DNA of 64,000 nt, from assembly GCA_020161665.1 (NCBI GenBank), contig JAIUPA010000033.1, forward strand, positions 1-64,000, in the 5' to 3' direction. Position 1 is the stretch's first letter. The number at the start of each line of letters is the position of its first letter. Both the position numbers and the translations under genes were made by a program. The notes under the pieces are model-generated. The model did not search any database. It had not been told where the DNA came from and saw only the letters and a list, made by a program, of their open reading frames with translations. Below are positions 1-9,199 of the stretch, one piece after another. Origin of the DNA: Pseudomonadota bacterium (GTDB lineage: Bacteria > Pseudomonadota > Alphaproteobacteria > Rhizobiales > Rhizobiaceae).

Positions 1-44
1 GCCAGAACGCGGCCACGCAGATCATCACTGAAAGCCCGGGTCAT
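1..44 (-). CDS. IS630-family transposase, N-terminal fragment (cut by window edge)
   Basis: Only the first 14 codons are present, reading MTRAFSDDLRGRVL from an ATG at 44. The pattern M-(T/A)-x-A-(F/L)-S-x-D-L-R-x-R-V is the usual start of IS630-family transposases, whose N-terminal helix-turn-helix binds the element ends; the catalytic DDE domain would lie beyond base 1. The identification rests on a very short stretch and could be wrong. Confidence 0.5.
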   Translation of the reverse strand, partial: MTRAFSDDLRGRVL

Positions 45-141
45 ATTGCCTCCGACCAAATCACAAGTCGGAGCGATGGAATCAGAATTCGGCGACCAAG
101 GGAATCCTCAACCCGATTCCGCGTTCAATGGACGCGCTCTA
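1..141 (-). mobile_element. Partial IS630-like insertion sequence end
   Basis: The left edge holds the beginning of a reverse-strand reading frame whose first residues look like an IS630-family transposase, followed by about 100 bases of non-coding sequence before the neighbouring regulator gene. A CTAG at 139-142 contains the TA dinucleotide that IS630/Tc1-type elements use as target, so the element end was placed near 141; this boundary is an inference, and the terminal inverted repeat cannot be confirmed because the other end lies outside the window. Confidence 0.5.
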
Positions 142-192
142 GCCCATGCGCACGGCAATGTCGGTGACATAGTCACAGCCTTTGCAATTTCT

Positions 193-849
193 TCAGGCCG
201 TCTCCGCAAGCTGCGCCAGCTTGGCCCGGTCGAGAATGCGGATCTGCCCGCGCTCGACATCAATCAGGCCGCGCGCCGCCATCGTATCAAGCCGCCGCGA
301 CACCACTTCGCGGGCCGAACCGATAATCGTCGCCAGTTCCTGATGCGTAGTCGTCACACAGCCCTCACTGTCAGCGCGCGACAGAAGCGCCATGGCAATG
401 CGCTCCTCCACCTTGAGGAAGGCCACACATTCGAGAAGAAAGGTCACATCCGCCAGCCGGTCGGCAAAGGCCCGGAAGACAAAGCTGCGGAACTGGTCTG
501 ATTCGCGCATCAAAGCCGAAAACGGCCCGGACGGCACCATCACCGCCACCAGGTCCGTATCGGCCACCGCCTCACCCGTATAGGGCGCGCCACCCATGAC
601 GCCGAGCGTCGTCTGCACGCAGGTCTCGCCCGGCGCCACGGTGTAGAGCAGAAGCTCCCGGCCGGTGCGGCCCGTCAGATAGACCGAAATGCGGCCCGAC
701 AGGACGATCACAAAATGAGCCGCCGTATCACCGGGGCGAAAAAGCACCGTGCGCGCCGGCACATGCATGGGCTTCAAGGCCTCCAGCAGGTGGACGGCCT
801 GCGGCTCCAGCGACTTGAGAAAAGAGGTGCGTTCAATCCACTCGACCAT
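193..849 (-). CDS. Crp/Fnr-family transcriptional regulator
   Basis: The 218-residue protein has an N-terminal cyclic-nucleotide-binding-type beta-roll (about residues 15-125, with HVPARTVLFRPGD and the PGE turn of VAPGETC) and a C-terminal winged helix-turn-helix (about 150-215) with TTHQELATIIGSAREVVSRR as recognition region. It has one cysteine in the sensory roll and lacks the N-terminal cysteine cluster of Fnr, so it is not an obvious Fe-S oxygen sensor. A longer upstream frame exists, but the ATG at 849 gives the normal family length and follows the upstream DUF2157 gene by 7 bases, which indicates one operon. The effector is unknown. Confidence 0.85.
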   Translation of the reverse strand: MVEWIERTSFLKSLEPQAVHLLEALKPMHVPARTVLFRPGDTAAHFVIVLSGRISVYLTGRTGRELLLYTVAPGETCVQTTLGVMGGAPYTGEAVADTDLVAVMVPSGPFSALMRESDQFRSFVFRAFADRLADVTFLLECVAFLKVEERIAMALLSRADSEGCVTTTHQELATIIGSAREVVSRRLDTMAARGLIDVERGQIRILDRAKLAQLAETA

Positions 850-856
850 CAACGCC

Positions 857-1933
857 TCACATGGCAGGCGGCAGGCGGTGCTGCCATGCGTCTGGCAGCG
901 CCGAGATGACATAGCGTCGAAGCCCGCGCCAGCCAATGCCAAGCGCCAGCACAAACATTCCGACAAAGAGCATGGCAACCGCCCAGCCGTTTTCCAGATT
1001 GCCAACGCCGCCAACAATGGAGGTGAAAGCGATGATCAGGGAAATCAGTCCCGAGGTCACGAAAGCACGCCGGTCGATCACAATGCCCACCAGCATCAGA
1101 AGGGCGACAACAATGGTCACCGGCATCGCACCGTTCATCAGGTCCTGCTTGCCAAGCTCGAAGAGATTGTAACGGCTGTTCAAAAAAAGAAAGCTCATGG
1201 AGGCATAAAGAAGCGTCGGCGCGGTCACGAGATGCAGCCAGAAGGCAATGTCCGAACGCCGGGTAACGCGCAGCGGATCGGACAGATCGAAACGCATGGC
1301 TACGACGAAAAGGCCAAGCGCCGAAGCCATAAGCACGAGCGATGACAGATAAGGGTGACTGATAAGAATATACCCCTGCCCCAACGCCGTATCCAGAGCC
1401 CGGAATAGCAGCGTCAGCAGAAACCCGGCCAGCATGAGAATGAGTGACGATACCGCGATCGGCACCCGATAGCGCCAGGCATACAGCGCCATGACCAGCG
1501 TCGGCGGCATGAAGAGAAACGCATTGCGCGTGAAAGCATTGGTCCCGCTCGGCAGATCATCCACCAGCCAGATTCCGGCGATCATGAACATCGCGGTCCC
1601 CATGGCAATGGTCAGGACGACAGCGGGAAGCGCCAGCCGCTGGCGACGCACCAGAATTTCCGACAGGCCAAAGACGGCAAACGGCACAGCGATGATGGAG
1701 GCCAGCGTCCCCAATCCCACCAGCAGGATGATAATGCCAATGGTGATCAGGACATCATGAAAGCCACGAATGAAGCGGGGCGTTTCCGTATCCGGCGGCG
1801 TGCCGATGACACCCGTTTCCGGCAAGTCTTCGCTGGATACCGGAACGAAATAACCAACAAGCTTTTCGACCTGCTCTGGACTGATCACGCCATCTTCAGC
1901 GGCTCGCAACAAGTTTTGGCGGATTTCGCTCAC
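857..1933 (-). CDS. DUF2157-type multi-pass membrane protein
   Basis: The 358-residue protein has a short soluble N-terminal segment (MSEIRQNLLRAAEDGVISPEQ) typical of DUF2157 proteins, then roughly nine to ten hydrophobic membrane segments separated by short charged loops. DUF2157 members are integral membrane proteins of unknown function. It ends 7 bases before the Crp/Fnr gene and is probably cotranscribed with it, so the regulator may control or sense something linked to this protein; that is inference from spacing only. Confidence 0.7.
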   Translation of the reverse strand: MSEIRQNLLRAAEDGVISPEQVEKLVGYFVPVSSEDLPETGVIGTPPDTETPRFIRGFHDVLITIGIIILLVGLGTLASIIAVPFAVFGLSEILVRRQRLALPAVVLTIAMGTAMFMIAGIWLVDDLPSGTNAFTRNAFLFMPPTLVMALYAWRYRVPIAVSSLILMLAGFLLTLLFRALDTALGQGYILISHPYLSSLVLMASALGLFVVAMRFDLSDPLRVTRRSDIAFWLHLVTAPTLLYASMSFLFLNSRYNLFELGKQDLMNGAMPVTIVVALLMLVGIVIDRRAFVTSGLISLIIAFTSIVGGVGNLENGWAVAMLFVGMFVLALGIGWRGLRRYVISALPDAWQHRLPPAM

Positions 1934-2089
1934 GCTTTCGTCCTTTCATGCTTATCGAACGACAGGTACCCGGCATGACCGTGGCAATCAAGGGGCCTCC
2001 CGCGTGCGGTCCGAGGTGTTCGCCTGACAACTTGACCGGACCAATCTTTTGCGTCTCAATACATACGGGAGAAATTTGGGAGGAACCGC

Positions 2090-2560
2090 ATGGCGCAACA
2101 CGTCCGTGCCTATGAAGACTTTGCCGTGGGAACGGTATTTCCGCTTGGCCCCTACGCCATGAACCGCGATGACATTATTGCCTTCGCGCAGGAATTCGAT
2201 GCCCAGCCCATGCACCTGAACGAAGAGGCCGCAAGCAAAAGTCTGCTGGGTGGCCTCGCCGCCTCCGGCTGGCACACCAATGCCGCCATCATGCGCATGA
2301 TGTTCGACAGCTACATCGACGCCTCAACCTCGCAAGGCTCGCCCGGTATCGACAAACTCGAATGGAAAAAGCCGGTTCTAGTAGGCTCCGTGCTGTCCGG
2401 CCGCTCGACGGTTATGGAGGCCCGCCCCCTGAAATCACGCCCCGGCATGGGCATCGTCCGCTTCCTGAACGAGGTCGAAAACCAGTCCGGTGAACTCGTC
2501 TGCCGGTCGGAGTTTTCGGTGATCTTCGCCATGCGCGGTGATGAGAAGGGAGCCGCGTGA
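2090..2560 (+). CDS. MaoC-family dehydratase (hot-dog fold), copy 1
   Basis: The 156-residue protein has a single MaoC-like hot-dog domain. The hydratase motif FDAQPMHLNEEAA (about residues 40-52) carries the Asp and His expected to catalyse addition of water to an enoyl-CoA double bond, and GLAASGWHT follows as the second conserved block. An AGGA-type ribosome site lies just before the ATG. It is translationally coupled to a paralogous MaoC gene by a TGATG junction, suggesting that the two subunits form a heteromer or act in one pathway. The acyl-CoA substrate cannot be read from sequence. Confidence 0.8.
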   Translation: MAQHVRAYEDFAVGTVFPLGPYAMNRDDIIAFAQEFDAQPMHLNEEAASKSLLGGLAASGWHTNAAIMRMMFDSYIDASTSQGSPGIDKLEWKKPVLVGSVLSGRSTVMEARPLKSRPGMGIVRFLNEVENQSGELVCRSEFSVIFAMRGDEKGAA

Positions 2561-3027
2561 TGCAGATGAACGAGCTTTACCCCGCCGGTGAACGCCTGAC
2601 GCTGGGCACCGTGACCTTTACACCCGAAGACATCATCGAATTTGCCCGCAAATTCGACCCTCAACCCTTCCACACGGATGCGGAACTCGCCCGCGATACG
2701 ATGTTCGGTGCACTCTGCGCCTCCGGCTGGCACACCTGCGCGGGCTGGATGAAGAGTATGATGGCCTTCCAGAAGCGCGAAGCCAAGCGCCTGATGGCCG
2801 AAGGCAAAACCCCGCCGCGCATGGGCCCCTCACCCGGCTTTGCCAACCTGCGCTGGGTCAAGCCCGTCTTTGCCGGCGACACGATTACCTACACCCTGAC
2901 ACCGCGCGAATTCCGCCCCATGGCATCGCGCCCCGGCCTGCTGCTGAATACCGGCATTGCCGAAGGCATCAACCAGAATGGGGAAACGGTCCTGAGCTTC
3001 GAGACCACAGTCATCGAATATATCTGA
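2560..3027 (+). CDS. MaoC-family dehydratase (hot-dog fold), copy 2
   Basis: This 155-residue paralogue of the preceding gene has the hydratase motif FDPQPFHTDAELA (about residues 35-47) and the block ALCASGWHT. The ATG at 2560 overlaps the upstream stop codon (TGATG); a GTG at 2557 and an ATG at 2566 are other in-frame starts. The product probably pairs with copy 1 in an enoyl-CoA hydratase. The gene is convergent with petC and shares with it the hairpin at 3052-3082. Function beyond the fold is inferred. Confidence 0.8.
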   Translation: MQMNELYPAGERLTLGTVTFTPEDIIEFARKFDPQPFHTDAELARDTMFGALCASGWHTCAGWMKSMMAFQKREAKRLMAEGKTPPRMGPSPGFANLRWVKPVFAGDTITYTLTPREFRPMASRPGLLLNTGIAEGINQNGETVLSFETTVIEYI

Positions 3028-3051
3028 AGCGTCCGGATGGCATGAAACGCA

Positions 3052-3082
3052 AAAGAGGCGGCCCGCAAGGAGCCGCCTCTTT
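3052..3082. terminator. Bidirectional rho-independent terminator
   Basis: An 11-bp stem (AAAGAGGCGGC paired with GCCGCCTCTTT) with a short loop lies between the convergent MaoC and petC stop codons, with A-runs and T-runs on the two sides. It can end transcripts from both directions. Confidence 0.85.
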
Positions 3083-3103
3083 CAATTCAGTCACAAGAAC
3101 CGC

Positions 3104-3982
3104 TTAGTGTTCTTTCTTGGAATAAACCGAACGCTTCGTGAGGTACAGGAAGCCGGTGAAGATGATGAGGAACATCATCACCATGAAGCCGGTCTGCTTG
3201 CGCTGTTCCAGCTTCGGCTCAGCCGTCCACATCAGGAAGGCCGAAATGTCACGGGCATAGTTGTCGAGCGTCGGAGCCGTACCGTCGGAGTATTCAACCT
3301 GTTCGTCGGCGATCGGCGGAGCCATGGCCAACGAGGCTGCACCGGCAAAGTGCGGGTTGAAGTTCGAACCTTCAGCCACCTTGACGCCTTCCGGAGCTTC
3401 AACATAGCCGGTCAGCAGCGAGTAGATATAGTCCGGGCCACCTTCCTGGTACTGCGTGAAGATGTCGAACACGAAGGTCGGGAAGCCACGCTCGACGCCG
3501 CGAGCCTTGGCCAGCAGCGACATATCCGGCGGAGCTGCACCGTTGTTGGCAGCCGCAGCCGCTTCCGTATTCGGGAACGGCGACGGGAAGTGATCGGACG
3601 GGATCGCGGGACGTTCATACATCTCGCCATCGGCGTTCGGGCCGTCGGTGACCGTGTACTGGGCTGCGAAAGCCTTGATCTGCTCTTCCGTGTAGCCGAG
3701 GTCGGCCAGCGTGCGGAAGGAGACCAGCTTCATGGAATGGCAAGCCGAGCAAACTTCCTTGTAGACCTGCAGACCACGCTGCAGCTGAGCCTTGTCGAAC
3801 TTGCCGAACGGGCCGGAGAAGCTCCACTTCTGCGGCACCGGCTTCAGGATCGGATAGTGACCCTTGGCGGCAGCATGTTCCACGGCAGCGGCCAGATCAT
3901 GACCTTCTTCAGCGACGGCGGTACCGGCGTTGAAACCTGCCAGGGCAGCGACGAGAGCAATGCTGGCAAAAAGCTTTTTCAT
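3104..3982 (-). CDS. petC: Cytochrome c1 of the bc1 complex
   Basis: The 292-residue precursor is the c-type cytochrome subunit of ubiquinol-cytochrome c reductase (complex III), passing electrons from the Rieske centre to periplasmic cytochrome c. A signal peptide ends near residue 24 (GTAVAEE). The haem site CSACH lies at about 77-81, the MAPP segment (about 216-219) supplies the likely axial methionine, and a C-terminal hydrophobic helix ending in RSVYSKKEH anchors it in the membrane. It is the last gene of petABC, 27 bases after petB, and ends at the shared terminator. Length and motifs fit rhizobial c1 proteins that are not fused to cytochrome b. Confidence 0.97.
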   Translation of the reverse strand: MKKLFASIALVAALAGFNAGTAVAEEGHDLAAAVEHAAAKGHYPILKPVPQKWSFSGPFGKFDKAQLQRGLQVYKEVCSACHSMKLVSFRTLADLGYTEEQIKAFAAQYTVTDGPNADGEMYERPAIPSDHFPSPFPNTEAAAAANNGAAPPDMSLLAKARGVERGFPTFVFDIFTQYQEGGPDYIYSLLTGYVEAPEGVKVAEGSNFNPHFAGAASLAMAPPIADEQVEYSDGTAPTLDNYARDISAFLMWTAEPKLEQRKQTGFMVMMFLIIFTGFLYLTKRSVYSKKEH

Positions 3983-4009
3983 TGTTTCAATTCCTTTTCT
4001 GCCGCTGTC

Positions 4010-5320
4010 TCAGGCCTGACCGTCAACCGGGGCCTTGCCACTCTTCGCCAGAACCGCTTCCGTGATGGAATTCGGGATACGGCGCGGCTTCTCGATGAGG
4101 CCGATAACCGGCATCAGAACGAGGAAGAAGCCGAAGTAGTAAAGCGTACCAAGCTGCGAGAGACCAACGTAGTTGCCCCAGATGTCGCCGGTGAAGAGGC
4201 CGAAGAAGTTCGAGCCTTCTGCCGGACGCGAGCCGAGCCAGCCGAGGAAGATCGCGTTGACCACGAAGATCCAGTAGAGAACCTTGAAGATCGGGCGATA
4301 GACAGCCGAACGAACCTTGGAGGTGTCGAGCCAGGGCAGGAAGAACAGCACGATGATCGCACCGAACATGACCAGAACGCCGCCGAGCTTGGAGTCGATC
4401 GGGCCAACGTTGAAGGTGATGGCGCGCAGCATGGCGTAGAACGGCAGGTAGTACCATTCCGGAACGATGTGGGCCGGGGTCTTCAGCGGGTTGGCTTCGA
4501 TGTAGTTGTCCGGGTGGCCGAGGTAGTTCGGCATGTAGAAGACGAACCAGACATAGACGATCAGGAAGATCGAGACGCCAACGGCATCCTTCAGCGTCGC
4601 ATAGGGCGTGAAGGGCACGGTGTCGGTCTTGGACTTCACTTCAACGCCGGTCGGGTTGGTCTGGCCGGTGACGTGCAGTGCCCAGACGTGCAGGATCACG
4701 ACGCCCGCGATCATGAACGGCAGCAGGTAGTGCAGCGAGAAGAAGCGGTTGAGCGTCGGCTGATCCACGGCAAAGCCGCCGAGCAGGAACTGCTGGATCC
4801 ACTCACCCACCAGCGGGAAGGCGGTGAAGAAGCCGGTGATCACGGTTGCGCCCCAGAAGGACATCTGACCCCAGGGCAGAACGTAGCCCATGAAGCCCGT
4901 TGCCATCATCAGGAGGTAGATGACCACGCCGAGAATCCAGAGGATTTCGCGCGGAGCCTTGTAGGAACCGTAGTAGAGACCGCGGGCAATGTGCAGATAG
5001 ACCGCGATAAAGAAGAACGAAGCACCGTTGGCGTGCATGTAGCGCAGCAGCCAGCCGTGGTTCACGTCGCGCATGATCTTTTCGACGGAGTTGAAGGCAA
5101 CCGTCGTTTCGGCAGCATAGTGCATCGCAAGCACGATGCCGGTGATGATCTGGATCACGAGCATCACGGACAGCATGGCGCCGAACGTGTAGGAATAGTT
5201 GAGGTTACGCGGAACCGGATAAGCGACAAAGCTGTCGTAAATCATGCGCGGCAGCGGAAGACGCGCGTCGACCCATTTGCCGATGCCGGTTGTCGGCTCG
5301 TAGCTGGAATGACCACTCAT
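4010..5320 (-). CDS. petB: Cytochrome b of the bc1 complex
   Basis: The 436-residue membrane protein carries both b-type haems and the Qo and Qi sites of complex III. It contains the PEWY motif of the Qo site ([13 protein letters not shown]), paired histidines in the second and fourth helices ([48 protein letters not shown]) and about eight hydrophobic helices. It lies between petA (23 bases) and petC (27 bases) in the conserved alphaproteobacterial order. The ATG at 5320 opens a complete N-terminus. Confidence 0.97.
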   Translation of the reverse strand: MSGHSSYEPTTGIGKWVDARLPLPRMIYDSFVAYPVPRNLNYSYTFGAMLSVMLVIQIITGIVLAMHYAAETTVAFNSVEKIMRDVNHGWLLRYMHANGASFFFIAVYLHIARGLYYGSYKAPREILWILGVVIYLLMMATGFMGYVLPWGQMSFWGATVITGFFTAFPLVGEWIQQFLLGGFAVDQPTLNRFFSLHYLLPFMIAGVVILHVWALHVTGQTNPTGVEVKSKTDTVPFTPYATLKDAVGVSIFLIVYVWFVFYMPNYLGHPDNYIEANPLKTPAHIVPEWYYLPFYAMLRAITFNVGPIDSKLGGVLVMFGAIIVLFFLPWLDTSKVRSAVYRPIFKVLYWIFVVNAIFLGWLGSRPAEGSNFFGLFTGDIWGNYVGLSQLGTLYYFGFFLVLMPVIGLIEKPRRIPNSITEAVLAKSGKAPVDGQA

Positions 5321-5343
5321 AATGTATTTTCCCCCGAAGACCT

Positions 5344-5922
5344 TTAGCCGACCTTGATGACGGTGTCAGACGTGAAAGCGAAGGTCGGAATGTGCATGTT
5401 TTCCGGTGCCGGACCTTTGCGAATGCGGCCAGACGTGTCGTAAACCGAACCATGGCAGGGACAGAACCAGCCATTGTACTCGCCCGACGTGCCGAGCGGA
5501 ATGCAGCCGAGATGGGTGCAGACGCCGACCATCACCAGCCAGTTTTCCTTGCCTTCACCGGCAGAACGGGCGGTATCGCTGGCCTCAGCCGTAGCATCAA
5601 GGTTGGCATTGCGTGCCAACGGGTCCTTCAGTTCGGAAACCGGAACCGACTTGGAGGCTTCGATTTCCTCCGGCGTGCGGTTGCGGATGAACACCGGCTT
5701 GCCGCGCCACTTCACCGTGAGCGAAGAGCCCGGCTGGAGGCTCGACACGTCAACCTCGATGGCGGCGAGCGCCAGCGTCGAGGCGTCCGGTCGCATCTGG
5801 TCAACAAACGGCCAGGCAACGCCGACCGCACCAGCGGCGCCGAGGGCACCTGTGGTCAGATAAAGAAAGTCGCGGCGGGTGGTCCCGCCTTCAGTCCCGC
5901 TAATAGCCCCGTGTTCGCTCAC
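5344..5922 (-). CDS. petA: Rieske iron-sulfur subunit of the bc1 complex
   Basis: The 192-residue protein holds the [2Fe-2S] cluster that accepts electrons from ubiquinol at the Qo site. The two cluster motifs are CTHLGC and CPCHGS. The N-terminus has a twin-arginine signal ([12 protein letters not shown]) followed by a hydrophobic anchor, as expected for Tat-exported Rieske proteins. The start chosen is a GTG at 5922, because AGAGGG lies 7 bases upstream and the resulting MSEHG... N-terminus has the usual family length; an ATG at 6018 would add 32 residues of unusual composition. First gene of petABC. Confidence 0.95.
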   Translation of the reverse strand: MSEHGAISGTEGGTTRRDFLYLTTGALGAAGAVGVAWPFVDQMRPDASTLALAAIEVDVSSLQPGSSLTVKWRGKPVFIRNRTPEEIEASKSVPVSELKDPLARNANLDATAEASDTARSAGEGKENWLVMVGVCTHLGCIPLGTSGEYNGWFCPCHGSVYDTSGRIRKGPAPENMHIPTFAFTSDTVIKVG

Positions 5923-6046
5923 GATAATATCCCTCTGCGAAAAAACGCCCTTTGCGAATAAGGATTCGCCCCCGCCTGCTTCCGGTTCAATTTCCGGAGG
6001 TGGCTGGAAGTATTCCAATCAACGCGCCTTCTAGGCTCGATGCGAT

Positions 6047-6074
6047 ATTATGTCCATATCGCTTGCACCCACAA
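6047..6074 (-). promoter_or_regulatory. Candidate pet operon promoter
   Basis: On the reverse strand a TTGTGG (6074-6069) and a CATAAT (6052-6047) are 16 bases apart, about 125 bases upstream of the petA GTG start. They resemble sigma-70 -35 and -10 boxes. This is read by eye only. Confidence 0.4.
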
Positions 6075-6272
6075 GGGCACTATGTCGCGGGAAATATCTG
6101 CGTTTGCCATGACAAATCTCAAATTTTGCCCCCAAGCCCGACGAAAGTTGCACTTCGTCAAAACATCCACGCGGCGGCAAGCCACCGCACAGGCCCGCAC
6201 CACCGCGTTGCAACATAAAGAATCGCGTGATAAATGACCTTCGTCAGCTCTGTTCAGCGCAGGAAAGCCCGA

Positions 6273-7229
6273 ATGAGACTTTACCTATCCTGCCTGCTGT
6301 GCGCCGCGGCCACCATCGTCATTGGCCTGATTGCGACGCGTTATATCCACAGTTTCTGGTATTTTTCGCCGTTTTATAACGCGCAAACCCATTTCGGGCT
6401 GTTTGCGGCGTTCTTGGCGCTCCTGGCATTTCTGCTGCATCGCAAACTGCCCGTGCTGCTTCTGGTGGCGGCGGGTCTCGTTCTGGCGCTTTATCCGGTC
6501 GCCCGCATCGCCCGGCTGGCCGACATGGCAACGGCGCAAGAAGTGGCGGGAAAACCGACGCTTCGCCTCATGAGTTTTAATATTCTGGGCAACAATAAAG
6601 AAAACGGCGCGGCCATTCGCGACGAAATTCTGCGATCAGATGTCGATGTCGCCATCATTTTGGAGGCGCGCCCGCTCGAATCGCATCTGGAAGCGCTCGC
6701 GGCCCGTTACCCGTTTCGGCTTGGCTGCCATGTCATGACAGAACGCTGCGACCTGATGATCCTGTCACGACGGCCCTTCACCTCCTTCAAGGTCGACAAT
6801 TTGAGCGACCTTCGCAAGGAGCGCTACATGCAGGTAACGGTCGATGTGGCAGGCCAGAACGTCAATGTCGTGGCGGCCCACCTCTCCAAGGCATGGTTTG
6901 ACGACTACCATGCCACGGAGCTTTGGCGCCTGTCGCGCCGTCTGGAAAAACTGCAAGGCCCGCTCGTTCTGGCGGGGGACTTCAATGCGTCGAGCCTCGG
7001 GGCTGATATGGGCTGGTTTCTGCGCCAGACGGGGCTGCGCCGCGCGCCGAACGAACCAGCCACCTGGCCCGTGGAATTCGTGGAAGCAGGCCTTGCCATC
7101 GACCACATCTACGCCCGCGCGCCCATGCGCCTGTCAAAGCTTGACCGACTGACCGACAATCACGGCTCGAACCATTTCGGGCTGCAGGCCGAGCTGATCA
7201 TCGACCAGCCCCCTCCTCCGTCGCAATAA
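6273..7229 (+). CDS. Membrane-anchored endonuclease/exonuclease/phosphatase-family protein
   Basis: The 318-residue protein has about three N-terminal membrane helices (residues 1-85) followed by an EEP-fold domain. Visible motifs are SFNILGNNKENG (metal-binding Asn), a Glu in IILEARPL, LAGDFNAS and IDHIYAR; the final SDH-type motif reads SNHFGL. The fold hydrolyses phosphodiesters or phosphomonoesters, and the active domain should lie at one membrane face. An in-frame ATG at 6234 exists, but AGGAAA sits 8 bases before the ATG at 6273, which opens directly onto the first membrane helix. The 3' end overlaps the convergent ABC transporter by 32 bases. Substrate unknown. Confidence 0.8.
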   Translation: MRLYLSCLLCAAATIVIGLIATRYIHSFWYFSPFYNAQTHFGLFAAFLALLAFLLHRKLPVLLLVAAGLVLALYPVARIARLADMATAQEVAGKPTLRLMSFNILGNNKENGAAIRDEILRSDVDVAIILEARPLESHLEALAARYPFRLGCHVMTERCDLMILSRRPFTSFKVDNLSDLRKERYMQVTVDVAGQNVNVVAAHLSKAWFDDYHATELWRLSRRLEKLQGPLVLAGDFNASSLGADMGWFLRQTGLRRAPNEPATWPVEFVEAGLAIDHIYARAPMRLSKLDRLTDNHGSNHFGLQAELIIDQPPPPSQ

Positions 7230-9069
7230 AACCGCCGGACTGGCGCGCCCAGAGATCGGCATAAAGCCCGCCGCGCGCAATCAGGTCGCCATGGGTGCCC
7301 TCTTCAACGATCCGCCCGCCATCGACCACCACCAGACGATCAAGAGCGGCGATCGTGGAAAGCCGGTGCGCGATGGCCAGAACCGTCTTGCCCTGCATCA
7401 GATGGTCGAGGTTATCCTGAATGGCCGCTTCCACCTCGGAATCGAGTGCCGAAGTCGCTTCGTCCAGCACCAGAATGGGCGCGTTCTTCAGCATGACGCG
7501 GGCAATGGCCACGCGCTGGCGCTGACCGCCGGAAAGCTTCACACCGCGTTCACCCACCAGCGCATCCAGCCCTTTTCGCCCGCGCTGGTCGACCAGACCG
7601 GCGACAAAGCCATCGGCCTCAGCCCGGCGCAATGCCTCAAGGATCGCGGTATCATCGGCATCGGTGCGACCGATGGCAATATTGTCGCGAATAGAGCGAT
7701 GAAGAAGCGACGTATCCTGCGTCACCATACCGATATGAGCGCGCAGGCTTTCCTGCGTCACGCCCGCAATGTCCTGTCCGTCGATGCGAACGTGCCCGCC
7801 ATCCACATCGTAGAAACGCAGAAGAAGATTGACGAGCGTCGACTTGCCCGCACCGGACCGTCCCACGATCCCCACCTTCTCGCCCGGTGCAACCGTCAGC
7901 GAAAAGCCGTCGATCACCGGCCTTTCCGGCTGATAGCCGAAGCGCACATTGTCGAAGCGGATTTCCGGTCCTGTCACGGCAAGTGGTCGCGCGTCGGCAC
8001 GGTCCACCAGATGGATCGGCTCGGCAATCATCTCCGCCGCGTTCTGGATCGTGCCGATATTGCGCATGATGCCGTTGATCTGGCCCATGGTGCGCCCCAG
8101 CAGCATGTTGAGGCGCAGCACCAGCCCCAGCGAAAAGGCAATGCCGCCCGTGGTGATCTGACCGTTCAGCCACAGATGGATGCTGATGATCGCCGTCAGC
8201 GAAATCATCAGACCGGCGAGGAACGTCAGCGTCGAACGGACGGCCACCACCATGCGTGAAAGGCCAAGCGCTGCGGCCCGCGACCTCTCGAACCCGTCCA
8301 GCACATAGGCATCGCTGTCACTGTCACGCGAAAAGAGCTTGAGCGTCTGGATATTGGCAAAGGAATCTGTCACCCGTCCGTTGAGCATCGAGGCCGTATC
8401 GGCGTAGTCGCGCGCCCTCAGGCGAATGCGCGGCACGAAGTACCGTGCCACGAGAATGAAGCCGATGACCCACAGCATCACCGGAGCCGCAAGCCGCCAG
8501 TCGAGCCCGGCCATCAGCGCGATGGTGGACACGAGGTAGACGCCGACAAACCAGATATTGGTGATCAGCGTCGAAATCAGGTCATACACCGCCTGTGTGC
8601 CCTGCGAGATGCGTGTGACGATGCGGCCCGAAAGGTCGTTCTGGAAGAAGGCAAGCGATTGGCGCGAAACATGCCGGTAGGCCTGCCAGCGCGCCATGAA
8701 GGCAAAGCCCGGCGCCATCACCTGCTCGTCGGTCAATCCATTGAGCAGCATGGCGAGGAAGCGCCAGAACACGACGACCGAGAGCATCAGAAGAAGCTCG
8801 GTGCCGTGCGCCGCCAGAAGCGCGCTCCATCCTCCACCCCGCACGCCGCTATCGAGAAGGTCGACCAGACGCCCGGTGAAATAGAAGAGCGCCGCCTCGA
8901 TGGCCGCCGTCAGGCCACCCAGAATGACGAGCGCCGCAATGACGCTTTTCGCCTGCCGCACATAAAACCACACAAAGCCCCACACCTTACCCGGCGGACG
9001 AAGGTCCTGCCGCTCGGCAAAGGGTTTGATCCAGTTTTCGAAGAGGGAGAGAACAGCACGAATGATCAT
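7198..9069 (-). CDS. ABCB-type exporter, fused permease-ATPase (copy 1)
   Basis: The 623-residue protein has a six-helix type I exporter membrane domain (about 40-330) fused to an ABC ATPase with Walker A GRSGAGKST, signature KLSGGQRQR, Walker B ILVLDEATS and the switch histidine in IAHRLST. All catalytic positions are intact. It is a paralogue of the next upstream gene, 130 bases away and in the same orientation, with near-identical ATPase loops (VTQDTSLLHRSIR). The two may form a heterodimer or two homodimers. Lipid-A-, lipid- or drug-type substrates are typical of the family, but none can be assigned here. Confidence 0.9.
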   Translation of the reverse strand: MIIRAVLSLFENWIKPFAERQDLRPPGKVWGFVWFYVRQAKSVIAALVILGGLTAAIEAALFYFTGRLVDLLDSGVRGGGWSALLAAHGTELLLMLSVVVFWRFLAMLLNGLTDEQVMAPGFAFMARWQAYRHVSRQSLAFFQNDLSGRIVTRISQGTQAVYDLISTLITNIWFVGVYLVSTIALMAGLDWRLAAPVMLWVIGFILVARYFVPRIRLRARDYADTASMLNGRVTDSFANIQTLKLFSRDSDSDAYVLDGFERSRAAALGLSRMVVAVRSTLTFLAGLMISLTAIISIHLWLNGQITTGGIAFSLGLVLRLNMLLGRTMGQINGIMRNIGTIQNAAEMIAEPIHLVDRADARPLAVTGPEIRFDNVRFGYQPERPVIDGFSLTVAPGEKVGIVGRSGAGKSTLVNLLLRFYDVDGGHVRIDGQDIAGVTQESLRAHIGMVTQDTSLLHRSIRDNIAIGRTDADDTAILEALRRAEADGFVAGLVDQRGRKGLDALVGERGVKLSGGQRQRVAIARVMLKNAPILVLDEATSALDSEVEAAIQDNLDHLMQGKTVLAIAHRLSTIAALDRLVVVDGGRIVEEGTHGDLIARGGLYADLWARQSGGFIATEEGAGR

Positions 9070-9199
9070 GGGTCGGGTATAAGCTGATTGTGGCCGTCAA
9101 CAAAGGCCATGCCCGTCCGCCACGCCATTAAATTTCGGTAAGAGCGGCCCGCCCCTCGCGCCGCAAAAGACATGAGGGGCAAAGCCATTGCATGACATA

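Noticed and set aside
3107..5347. 746-codon open frame opposite petB and petC
   Set aside because: It lies wholly over the conserved cytochrome genes, is rich in Asp, His and Arg from reverse reading of GC-rich codons, and has no recognised domain.
5923..6018. N-terminal extension of the Rieske protein from ATG 6018
   Set aside because: The added 32 residues are unlike Rieske N-termini and would displace the twin-arginine signal; AGAGGG before GTG 5922 is better placed.
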